The notes under the pieces were generated by a model. The model had not been told where the DNA came from. It saw nothing but the letters and a program-made list of their open reading frames with translations, and searched no databases. A stretch of DNA of 64,000 bases from Symbiodinium sp. CCMP2592. Taxonomy: Eukaryota; Sar; Dinophyceae; Suessiales; Symbiodiniaceae. Shown here in pieces: positions 11,336 to 21,200 of the stretch. Location: NCBI GenBank assembly GCA_905221615.1, contig CAJNDT010003513.1, forward strand, positions 62,001 to 126,000, read 5' to 3'. Numbering within the stretch: the first letter of the stretch is position 1; the number at the start of each line of letters is the position of its first letter. The position numbers and the translations under genes were made by a program.

Positions 11336-12050
11336 ACATGCTGCCACATTCCTCCGCCCGTTTGCCCGCTCCCGAGCCCGGTCTGTACCCCCACCATTGC
11401 AGAGTGCGGTGCATCTCTCAGTGCTTGCATGCTTCGGTGGTCCGCCATCCTAATGCCCGGCTCGTTTTGCCGCTGCCTGTGCTTTCGCAACCAGCCTCCT
11501 TTCCCTTTCTCTGCTGCTCTCTCACGCATCCCTCTCTGCCCAGCTCTGCTGGCCGACCCATCACCGCATGCCCTGACATCTCCGTACCGGCCCTGGATTC
11601 GGGCGACTAGCACTGGGGCCGCATGAATTGCAAACAGGTTCGTTGGGGCACTGTTAGGGCAGTTCGTTGTTCGAAGGCAGATGGGATGAGATCCGAAAGC
11701 CCTGTCGAAATCCAAAGTCCAATCATCCGCGTGGTAGACTTCGTAACATGCACCCGGACCTCGTGGATAGCGATCGACGTGCCATTCGATGGGAGCCGCT
11801 ATGCGATCCATGTCAGGTTAGGTTGATAAAAGGTGCTACTCTGCCAATGAAGATCGTACAGCTTCTTGAATGCCAGTTTTTCATCCCACGTGGGGGGGGG
11901 ATCCCACTGCAAAACACGTTTGATCCATCGATGGCCTGGTAGCAACGCAATGTACGAGGCAAGTCGCCAGTGCTGACGCAAGTACATTGTTGACCATGTC
12001 TTTTTTGCAACGGACTTTTCGAGCTGCCCAACGAAACAGCCTTTAGCCAC
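11336..12050. other. No confidently recognisable gene
   Basis: The minus strand has an open stretch 11,125-11,811, but it overlaps antisense of copy 8 and shows no family landmark. A segment at 11,848 (ATGAAGATCGTACAGC) recurs nearly unchanged at 14,313 (ATGAAGATCATACAGC), suggesting another dispersed repeat. Confidence 0.35.
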
Positions 12051-12059
12051 GGTCGCAGC

Positions 12060-12930
12060 TTACTAGTCTGTCTGACGGCCTACGGACTACGCTGTAGTCC
12101 CTCGCCAGGGCCGCAACGGCAGGCGGCTGAGGCCCGGGGGCCTCGTGGTGGAGCAAGGTGTCCAGCGGCGGGCCGTCACAGCCAAGAGTGCCGAGAGTTC
12201 CCCAAAGCGTGCCAGGCATGCAGCTCGCCGCGCAGGAGTCGGAGCTGTCCGTGGAGCCAACAGCCGAAAGCCCAACCGCTGCAGTCTCGGCCAGTGCCCT
12301 GTGGAGCAGCGTGCTCCATGCACCGCGTGAAAAGGCTGAGAAGCGTGCAAAGAAGGTTTGAGCACCCTCAAAGCCCCTGCAAGCCGGAACAACAGGAGAC
12401 GGGCAGGAATAAGAACAATTTCCATGCACGGATGGCCGCAAGGGGCCGTGGCGCATCAGGTGCATCGGCAGCGGACGAATCGCGAATGAGTTTGAGGGAA
12501 ACTTGGGGAGCTCGGCGAAGCTGGGGTTTGCGGAAGAAGGGGCTGCGGAACAAGCTGCAGCTTGGCAAGTGTGATAAGTGGAATGCAGGCTGTGCAGGCG
12601 GTTCTTGAGAAAATTTCGGGCCTGGAGGGCCTGCAGGGGCGGGCTGGTCCGCGGGGTGCGGCGCGAGGAATCCTGCCGGAGGGAAGCCGCCGCCCGCTCT
12701 CCCGTGTTCACCGGTAGAAGTGCCTCCTACGTGGTAGGCCGAGGCCGGGATATGGCTGTCAGGCAGCGCAGCGTCAGGCCCAGGGCAAGGGTACCAGGGT
12801 GTTGTTGGGCAATCGGCTGGATTCAGCAGCAAGCACGAGCAGGAGCCGTGCCTCCGGCACGGGCATGCAATGCTTGTCCATTTGCGGAAGCGAGCTGTTG
12901 CAACGTATGCCTTGCGTAAATCGTCATCCA
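12060..12930 (-). pseudogene. R2-like LINE fragment, N-terminal region (copy 9)
   Basis: The minus frame reads AAIRAWKLFLFLPVSCC (about 12,440-12,380), matching RAWKLFLLLPRLLLARS of copy 8. After a frame change it continues as ARLLLFRLAGALRVLKP. A proline-rich leader precedes it (12,640-12,830). Only the region before the reverse transcriptase is kept. Confidence 0.5.
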
Positions 12931-13129
12931 ACTAGCGGGTGCGATCTTGCTCAGCTGATTGCTCGATATCGAGCGTGAGCCACGTTCCATGACGCGGTCG
13001 TTGTTATTTTTCCCACGCACCTTTTTCGCCGTCCAACGCGCGGTGTACTTCCCGTCGTGCAAACCTGAAACCACAGCCACCGACTACAGTACGGGCAGGC
13101 TGCCAGGCGCAGCGCGCGGACACACCAGG

Positions 13130-13480
13130 CGGCTAGCAGGAGGAGGCAGCGAGGCGCAGTCGGCGAGCATGTCGCTCAATATCGCTCAATGGGGTAGCTC
13201 TCCATCGACATTCGCGGTGCCGGTGAGTGGGAAAGCGGAGATGGCCGCGCTCTCGAGGGCGGCGGAGGGGAGCGTGGTTTGCACCGCACAAGCTGTCGGA
13301 CGAAGGTGGCGGCCTCAGCACTGCTGCCGCCGACTTCGAGTGCCCGTCTTGCAGCTAGCAGCGGTGCGCCAGTTAGACGACTCCTGCCCGGCGTGGCAGG
13401 CCTGCGGCGGCGAGAAGGGACACCAGCGTAGTGTCGACAACCAGCTTGGCCCCACTATACCCCAAAGCGGCAGGCCATTG
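13130..13480 (-). pseudogene. R2-like LINE fragment, endonuclease-like tail (copy 10)
   Basis: The minus strand reads VVDTTLVSLLAAAGLP (about 13,440-13,390) and, in a second frame, LEVGGSSAEAATFVRQLVR. These match LAVDTTLVSPL and EVGGRWSxEAxxFLRxL of the other copies. It is broken by stops. Confidence 0.5.
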
Positions 13481-13649
13481 GCAAACTGTGTTATCCATGG
13501 TCTCGCTGGCTTGGAACAAGAAGCAGTTAAGCTGCTCTTTGCACCTTGCCCGTCCGAGTCAGAGACTACGGTCCTATCAGGACGTCACGTAAGCTGCCCT
13601 GAGCCTTATGTTTGCCTTAAATGGGCCGCCTACAATCACCAAGTTGACG

Positions 13650-14165
13650 TTTGATTTTTGCCCGCATCTCTACTATCATCACCCGCTTGCGCGTGCACGT
13701 GCCGCTGATGCGCCTGCCATTGGCAGCTCGACGCTCTGGGCGATCATTGTGCTGCCTGTGGGCCTCTCGAGCATGCCGTAGCGCGCGTACGGCGGCAACC
13801 CGGCGCATGGGTCGCCACGCAATGTTCGGTTGGCTGACATGGACCTCGATGTGCCAGGTGCGGATGAGTGGCACATCGAGGATCATCGAGGTCATTGATG
13901 CCGCCGTGGCATGGGGGGTTTCAGCTTGCCATTGATGCCACAAGTGTGTTCCTTGTCGCGCGGCGAGGCGAGGCCCATGCTACTAGGCTGCGCAGTCAAT
14001 GCAGCGGCACGGCACAAGCACAACAACACATATCCGACATATCCGGAGCTCGGCCATGCCAGGAGATAGCGCGTTCTCGTCCTTGGCGCTGCATGCAGTT
14101 GGCGGCAGGTTTGGCACCGAAGTTGTGCAGCCGTCCTGGCGCGAGGGTTGCACGTTGGTCCGGCT
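13650..14165 (+). pseudogene. R2-like LINE fragment, zinc/endonuclease region (copy 11)
   Basis: The plus strand reads NVRLADMDLDVPGADEWH, then FQLAIDATSVFLVARRGEA and GGRFGTEVVQPSW, in shifted frames. These correspond to VRLADMNLDVP, SQLAVDATIVSPLTRHGEA and VGGRFGTEAVQFL of copy 7, so copies 7 and 11 appear to belong to the same subfamily in opposite orientation. Confidence 0.55.
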
Positions 14166-14994
14166 GAGGACGCACATCAGTCTGCATGCCGGGAACTCTC
14201 GACGGGAACAGGCAACTGATTCGAGGTCAACCCTCAACGGCACACGCCTGGAATTGATGGAATTGATGCGCAACAGTGCTCCGACTGAAAAGTGCTGAGG
14301 TTGGTTTGTTTGGAATGAAGATCATACAGCGTCTCATGATGTCTCATGCATTGTTCTTCGCACATCTTGTGCCCCCTTCGCTTCGCGGCTCTGGTACATC
14401 CATGACAGTCTGAAAAGCACGACGAAGTCGAAACCTTGATTAGTAAGTAGCTTGCATGTTTGAGCCCCCAGCCCCCCCCCGCCTTACAATTATGCTCTCA
14501 CAGACAATGGCACGGCGCAACAGATCTGCACATGGGAATTGCTTAGGCATGTTTTCCTTTGAAGTCGTTCGTCGCTAGAAGCTTGACTTCGCCAAGCCTC
14601 ACTTGGTGATCCCATGAAAACTGACACTGGGACACCTGCATTATCTGCGAACGGTCGTAGAATTCCGCAAGTCAGTAAAAAACACCCCACACCGTTCGCT
14701 GCGCTTTGTGCTGCTATCTTTGAGCAGCTCTTGCAGGATCCGTCGTAGTCCGCATCCAAGCGCTCAAGAAGCCGGTCAACTCCCGAATGTCCCGTGCCGG
14801 CCAAAGGCCATGGCCTCGATCTGATCACCAACAAATTAAAGAAGTTCGGAAATGCTGAATAAGAATCACACTGTCCAACACAAGGCTGCACAGGAGTGAC
14901 ATGCTTGACTTGCCTTCCGTTGCTCGTCGGCTCGCTCCGACAGAACGGCTACGCCAACCACCCACACACCTCCGCTCATGCGGGGTTGCCAGGG
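14166..14994. other. No recognisable gene
   Basis: A minus-strand open stretch (14,490-14,891) shows no family resemblance. The only other mark is a C-run at 14,471-14,479. Confidence 0.35.
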
Positions 14995-15975
14995 TGTTGG
15001 GGTGGTTGGGGTGTGTGATGGTGCGTGGGTGTGTGGATGTGCGGGTGTGTGGGTTGCGGGCGCGTGGGTGTGTGATGGCGTGTGATGGTGTGTGATGGTG
15101 TGTGATGGTGTGTGATGGTCTGTGATGGTCTGTGATGGTGTGTGATGGTGGATGGTCTGTGATGGTGTGTGGGTGTGTGGGTGTGGGTGTGTGGGTGTGT
15201 GATGGTGTGTGGGTGCGTGATGGTGTGTGGGTGTGTGATGGTGTGTGATGGGTGTGGGTGTGTGATGGTGTGTGGTTGTGTGAGTGTGTGGGTGTGTGGG
15301 TGCGTGGGCGTGTGGGTGCGTGGGTGCGTGGGTGTGTGGGTGTCTGGGTGTCTGGGTGTGTGGGTGTGTGGGTGTCTGGGTGTGTGGGTGTGTGGGTGTG
15401 GGGGTGTGGGGGTGTGGGGGTGTGGGGGTGTGGTGTGGGGGTGTGTGGGTGTGGGGGCGTGTGGGTGTGTGATGGTGTGTGATGGTGTGTGATGATCCGT
15501 GATGGTCTGTGATGGTGTGTGCAGGTGGATGGTCTGTGATGGTGTGTGGGTGCGTGGGTCTCTGATGGTGTGTGGGTGTGTGATGGTGTGTGGGTGTGTG
15601 ATGGTGTGTGTGCGCGTGTGATGGTGTGTGGGTGTGTGATGGGTGTGGGTGTGTGATGGTGTGTGGGTGTGTGGGTGTGTGGGTGTGTGGGTGTGTGGGT
15701 GCGTGGGTGCGTGGGTGTGTGGGGGTGTGGGTGTGTGGGTGTGGTGGTGTGGGGGTGTGGGGGTGTGGGGGTGTGGGGGTGTGGGGGTGTGGGGGTGTGG
15801 GGGTGTGGGGGTGTGGGGGTGTGGGGGTGTGGTGTGTGGGTGTGGTGTGGGGGTGTGGGGGTGTGGGGGTGTGGGGGCGTGGGGGTGTGGGGGGTGTGGG
15901 GGTGTGGGGGTGTCGGGGGTGTGGGGGTGTGGGGGGGTGTGGGGGTGTGGGGGTTTGGGGGGGTGTGGGGGTGTA
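14995..15975. repeat. G/T-only minisatellite (GTGTGTGGG / GTGTGATG units)
   Basis: For about 980 bp the plus strand is nearly pure G and T with scattered A. It is built from GGTGTGTG, TGATGGTG and, toward the 3' end, GGGGGTGT units. The unit composition changes along the array, from GTGTGATG-rich to GGGGGTGT-rich, as in a drifting minisatellite. The strong strand bias and G-runs make quadruplex structures possible. Long open frames on both strands (poly His-Thr-Pro or Gly-Val-Cys) are repeat artefacts. Confidence 0.95.
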
Positions 15976-16098
15976 TAAACCTTAGCACTGCACGAACCAT
16001 AGTTGGATTCGATAAAGCTTGTACAAAAGAAGCTGCCAAGAACAAAATTGACAAACTCCGCCAGAAGTGTTGCCAACCAGATCGGTCAGGCCTGCAGA

Positions 16099-16242
16099 AA
16101 CTTCTGAAACCTCAACGGATCGCAAGCAAGCACCATCTTCCAGCCGCCAGTAGCAGATCCTGCCATCTCGCCCACCGCTCACGGCGAAGCCTGCACTGGG
16201 CAAGTCACGAGTGCACACCAACGCACGGCAACGAAGCTGCAA
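16099..16242 (-). CDS. Probable exon: WD40 repeat, 3'-most of the EF-hand/WD40 gene
   Basis: The minus frame reads FAVSGGRDGRICYWRLEDG, a clear WD40 blade (GGRDGRI..W), flanked by RALVCTRDLPSAG and LRSVEVSEVSAGLTDLV. WD40 blades form beta-propellers that serve as protein-interaction platforms. The other blades of probably the same gene are at 23.8-26.4 kb on the same strand, with the LINE at 17.9-22.8 kb between them. Edges are approximate. Confidence 0.6.
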
Positions 16243-16569
16243 GATCATGCACTTCGAGGAACTGTTGTGAAGTTTGTTCAGCTGCTGCCGTTTGAGCTGT
16301 TGTCGACTGGGGATAGAATAGATACCAGCAGCAATGCCACGCAAGGAGCAGATCCGACAGCTAGCGCCTTTCACGAAAGTATTATCACTACACTCTTGCA
16401 TGCAACATGCTTTGGCAACTCCATTTTGCTTCAAGCCTTTGCCGAAATGAAGGTTCTTGTTGGACTTGAGGGCCGCAGGCACGGAGAACGAAAGCTCGGC
16501 GGTAGTTTCGTCCGGTGCGGCGCGGCTGGTCAGGGGACTTTTATCCGCGGGAAGACAGTCGCCGCAATA

Positions 16570-16645
16570 TAATAGTAGTAGTAGTCGTCGTCGTCGTAGT
16601 TGTAGTTGTAGTTGTAGTTGTACCCGTAGCCGTAGCCGTAGCCGT

Positions 16646-16677
<32 letters not shown>

Positions 16678-16730
16678 TAGTAGTAGTAGCAGCGGTAGTA
16701 GCAGTCGTAGTGGTAGTAATAGTAGTAGTC

Positions 16731-16761
<31 letters not shown>

Positions 16762-16800
16762 CAGTAGTAGTAGCAGCGGTAGTAGGAGTAAGAGTAGCCG
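16570..16800. repeat. (GTA/GTC)n trinucleotide array
   Basis: A plus-strand run of GTA with GTC, GTT, GCC and GCA variants. It has the opposite orientation to the TAC array at 16,929. Confidence 0.95.
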
Positions 16801-16928
16801 CTAGCCGGCTCCCGTGAGCTGGTTTTAAAGCACCAAGAAGTCCAGGGTTCCTACTATTTTGAAGGAGCCCGGCCATTACTATGTACTACTTGAGAGGGCG
16901 GCGGACTACCATTGCTGCTTTTCAAGGG

Positions 16929-17024
16929 CGGGTACTACTACTACTACCACCACCACGACTACGACTACGACTACGACTACTGCTACTGCTACTGCTACTG
17001 CTACTGCTGCTGCTGCTGCTGCTG

Positions 17025-17078
<54 letters not shown>
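16929..17078. repeat. (TAC/TGC)n trinucleotide array
   Basis: A run of CTA/CCA/CGA/CTG triplets ending in a pure (CTA) stretch. It is the reverse complement of the GTA array 130 bp upstream, so the two could pair as a long imperfect stem. Confidence 0.95.
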
Positions 17079-17476
17079 TTCAATTGAACGCTGCGCGAGC
17101 GTGCTCTGCGCTTTGCGGGCGCCTTTGGTCCCGTGCACTCGTGAAACTGGTTATCTGCAAGCATTCATCGCTCAAAGTCCTCTCAAACTACTCAGTTGAC
17201 TAATGTTGCTTCTATGGCTTCCTCCTCCGTCACCTTGGTGTGAACAGACGCGTCCATCTGTGCACCTGTCCCAGCAATTAGGTCGTACTTCGTATGAAGC
17301 CGGCGCCTAGAGTATCCGTCTTGTGGCGTCCCACACGGATTACTCATGCTAGAGACAGAAGGCCGTAAGGGTCACGTGTGCGTACCTGCAGAGCTGAATG
17401 AATCAAACTGCTGACTGACCATATCGGCTCAGGCGAAGTGCAGTGACCTGCATTTTGCCTTGGCCAGCACGCTGCT

Positions 17477-17773
17477 CTACAGCTCCCGAAGAGATTTGCA
17501 AAAGCGTCGGAAGAGCACCGAATTCCCAGAGGCTGTGCCATACGGGATTTGAGGAGTCTGTGACATTGCCCTAAGTGGTGGTTCCTCAGAGGTGTCCATC
17601 GCTGGGGCGCCCTCGAACTCGGGTCCATTTCGGGAGCGCTTGTGCTCCGGGCTCTTTGCAGCAGCAGGCGAGGCAGTCATGACGGCCAAAGGGAGCTGGG
17701 GGGAAGCTGACGATATAAAAGAGCTGCTTGAGAGGAAGGAAATTACAGTGTGTGCATGTCCGCGTGCGCTCAT
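17477..17773 (-). other. Open frame of unknown origin downstream of the LINE
   Basis: The minus strand is open for 98 codons with a charged central part (SPEHKRSRNGPEFEG, then MDTSEEPPLRAMSQTP). Composition is protein-like, but I recognise no family. It lies about 80 bp beyond the end of the USP-like frame of the LINE. It may be a host exon or the first ORF of an adjacent element copy. Confidence 0.3.
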
Positions 17774-17853
17774 GACACACTTGGCCTTGACGTGAGGCCG
17801 CCTACGTCAACATGAAATTGACTATACAGGCTTCTCACGCACGGGCGCCCTGC

Positions 17854-18216
17854 TTAGCCCTGAGGGCCGAGGTTGGGCCGGAATGCATCGCCTGAAGCGA
17901 TGATGCTAACGAATTCGTTGCAAGAAAAGCATGTAGACGTTTGGGAAAGTGATTGAACCAAGGCCGCTGAGGCCCTCTCCGGAAGCTTGTAGTCGTCGCA
18001 AATCCACACCTGAGATCTCGCATCCGCGGGGTCCTCTGGCCAGAAGGCTCGGTAGTGCCCGGACGCTAGGGAGTCCCCAAAGTGGGCAACTCCCGCCAGG
18101 ACTTGGTAGGATCGTTGGGCAGTGTGCTCGCTGGATGTCCACACGGACACCATGGCACGGCCGGTCCAGGCGCACGGCTGGGTATTCTTGACCCCGTCTT
18201 GCCATCGGCAAATCAC
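17854..18216 (-). pseudogene. USP-like domain, C-terminal half (His and Asp boxes)
   Basis: This frame carries the second half of the protease. AHFGDSLASGHYRAFW (His about position 54, near 18,057) matches the USP His box (G-x-x-x-x-GHYxA), and WICDDYKLPE supplies the final Asp box. It is offset from the 18,222-21,731 frame by what looks like a one-base change near 18,225-18,240: the preceding frame ends TAA right after RWYGPQNS, while this frame reads PELLTVVICRWQ across the same place. The frame closes at 17,854. With the Cys box upstream the catalytic triad is complete at sequence level. Confidence 0.7.
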
Positions 18217-18221
18217 AACAG

Positions 18222-21200
18222 TTAGGAGTTCTGGGGCCCATACCAGCGCTCGACTAAAAGTTTGCGATTCCCAGAATCTTCTATAGGCAGGCTTGGAGAG
18301 ACAGAGGTCCCGTCGGAAGGGGAAGGAGAAGAGGACTGACTCCCATCCGACTCCTCAACGATTCCCCCAGTACGACCCTGCCACTGAGTGTGCTGAAGGG
18401 ATCCCATGGGCTTTTGCTGCAGATGGTGAAGAAATTCTGAGACATCGTGTTGCCTGCCATCCAGTCGCCAACCGGCAATGGCATGGCGAAATTCAAACAG
18501 GCCGAACAAGTTCAGAAGTCTGGGGGCACTCTCATCCCCGAGATGGCATAAGACAGATTGAAAAGCACCCAGATCATACCCAAAGCTCGATACTTGAAGC
18601 AAGGCCTGGAAGAGAGCGTTAGCGTAGCAGGAGTTTGCCGTGTTAGACAGTACACGTTTGTGTAAGCCTGTAGGCTGTGGCTCTGTGTTCCTGGGGGCCT
18701 GCGTCACAGACTCCTGGTTCGAGTCTGTTGTAGGATGACGAGCTGACGAGTTGGAGGCTGTGCCATTCGACCTAGGTCTAAAAAAGCTAGCCAACGACTT
18801 TGTCTGAGGCTTGGGAGGCGGGGCGACGGGATCGACGTCCGCGTCATGCTGCCCTCGCAGCCACTGCGTGCTTACCTGATAGAGCACCGGACACTGCTCC
18901 GGATGCAGTCTGCGGTCATAGACCTTGTAGCCACAGAAGGGACATGAGTGGCCCTTGGCTAACTGGGGCGAGTAGCCCTGACAGATATTGACAGCCCGCC
19001 TGTGTAGGCGTGACCAGTCCTTAGGATGCGCCTGACGAAAGTGCGACTTGACTTTGGTGTGGTCAAAAGTCCAGAAGTCACACGTTAAGCACCGAGGATT
19101 AAGGACCTTGGAATCCGCAGTCCTCGAGAGCTCCGCGATGCTGTGTTGTGGGAGCAGAGCAATGTCCTGTCTCAGCTGGAAGAGAGTCCTAATATCGGGA
19201 TGGCTGGACTGTTTGTCTGCTTCTTTTAGTGAACGTAGCTTCTGAGGTTCCGGACATGCCCCCGAAAGCAAGTGGTCACGTAGGCCTTTCCATTGATGGA
19301 ATTTACGCTTACATGCCGCACATTGCGGCATCCCATCCACAGCGTGGAGCTTTCTATCGAAGCTTGAAGGCACAAAGCGGTCAATGCTCGCCGGATGAAC
19401 CCTCGACTTATGCAAATGTAGTCCATTTGCTGTCTCAAATGAAGCCGCGCAGAGCGTGCACTCGTATGAGGTTACCGGATGTTCCTCGGGCTCAGGGAGT
19501 TGTGACAGGACCAACAGCTTATCTCGGATAACCTGCAGAACCGAGGGGTCTGTCGTGATGTCCGGGCTTTGCACTGCTCGTCGCTCCAGTTTGCGAAGCC
19601 GCTTCCTTAGCTTGGACTGCAGTGCGTGGACAGGGTCCTGGATGTTGTAGAGCTGGAAGAGATCCTTAGTGGTGATCCGAGTGGTGTGAGCCGGCAGGTT
19701 CAGCACCGATCGTACCTTGTAGGCGTGCCAGCTGCGAAGCTGTTTGGCCGACTCTTCGCTTAAACCGACGTCAGATAGGCCAGTCGTCAAGGTGCTCAGG
19801 ACAGTACTCTGCCACACCTTAAGGCGCGACATGGTACTTGCATATCTGCGGTTGTAGACGAATTGGCGAACTTGATGTAACTTTTGCTTCGCCTCCCCCA
19901 TCCGAAAATGCAGAGTCTGCAACTCGAAGTGGTTGTAGGAGATCATAACTCCTAAGTACTTGCTTGAGGAGACCCACTGGAAGGCAGGGAACGACTTGTT
20001 GGGCCCGATGCGCCACCCTCTGACCGGCTCTCCTTTAGGGTTGGTAATCCAGCAGCTGTGTTTGTTCATCACATTTTGTGCTTCTCTACCTGCCAGCTTT
20101 ACCAGAATGACGCACTTGCCGATGTTGACTCTGAGTCGATGTTTCCGGACCTCCTCCAACAGGGCAGCTATAAGTGCATGGATGGCCTTGAGGTCCTTCT
20201 CAGAACGAATAGTCCTATGAAGCATCAGGTCATCGGCATAGCCCGTCAAAAACTTCAGAACCTGTTCAGCACCGAACAGATCCACCATAGACCGGAAGAG
20301 GTCACCTGTGAGGAACGAGAATAGGGTGGGAGCGAGCTTACATCCTTGTTTAATGCCTGCTCTGGTTTCGATAGAAGTGGAATCGCCTTGGGCATGTAAG
20401 ACATATCTGGATCCGTCATGGGGAGCTTGAACGAGGTGGACTGTGTCCTGATCGGCTCCCTCACTCTGAAGGAGACGGATAATCTCTTGGCGAGAGACTG
20501 TGTCAAACGCCTGGCTTAGGTCTAAAGCAAAGGTCAGACCGCCTACTAGAGATGGCACCTGTGTGCCTTGCTGTATAGCATATCTCGTAGGATGAGCCTG
20601 CTCCAACAAAGACCGAGCCTCCCGCAGATGGCACACGACTCGTTCCAGCGCATCTGAAAGCCCACGACCAGGAAGGTAGGCAAACTGTGGCATGTGTTTT
20701 AGGAACGAGAGAGTCAGGGGTTGTAGCGCCTCTCTGGCCGCTCCAGCCAGTCCTTTAGCATCCGGTCTCAAAATGCCCAAAGGACGCAAGTTTGCTGGCT
20801 TGTCCGAAGGCTTGCCCGGTTTGGGGACTAGACACAGATCGGCGTCGATGAGATCAGATTCTAGTCCATCCTCTACTTGTTTAGCAGCCACATGTCGGGA
20901 AAGGACCGGTGCAATGACGTCACTGCAAAGTCTCCAAATGGCAGCAGGTGCAGCTCCGTCAGGCACAGCTTTATTAGGCTTGATGGAATGAATGTGAGCG
21001 GCTAATTTGGATGACTCCAAAACCGGAAAAGCTCCAGTCATTGGCCTCAGCGGGGGGTGAGCCGCGAAAACCTGGTTCGCGTACTCCCTGAGTGCCGCAA
21101 GCTCCTGCGCTGGGCCTAGAAGATGTCCTGTGCTGTCCTTGAGCTGAGCCCGACGCGCCGGCTGCCAAGGCTGCAGCTTTTTAAGGGTTTGAAACGAAAT

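Noticed and set aside
11125..11811. 228-codon minus-strand open frame
   Set aside because: Partly antisense to LINE copy 8, low-complexity, and with no recognisable motif.
12959..13654. 231-codon plus-strand open frame
   Set aside because: It is mostly antisense to an endonuclease-tail fragment of the R2-like LINE and lacks any domain.
14825..16076. Long His/Thr/Pro and Gly/Val/Cys open frames on both strands
   Set aside because: They are products of the G/T minisatellite, open in several frames at once.
16515..17203. Poly-Val, poly-Ser and poly-Thr open frames
   Set aside because: These are simple-repeat translations of the GTA/TAC arrays.
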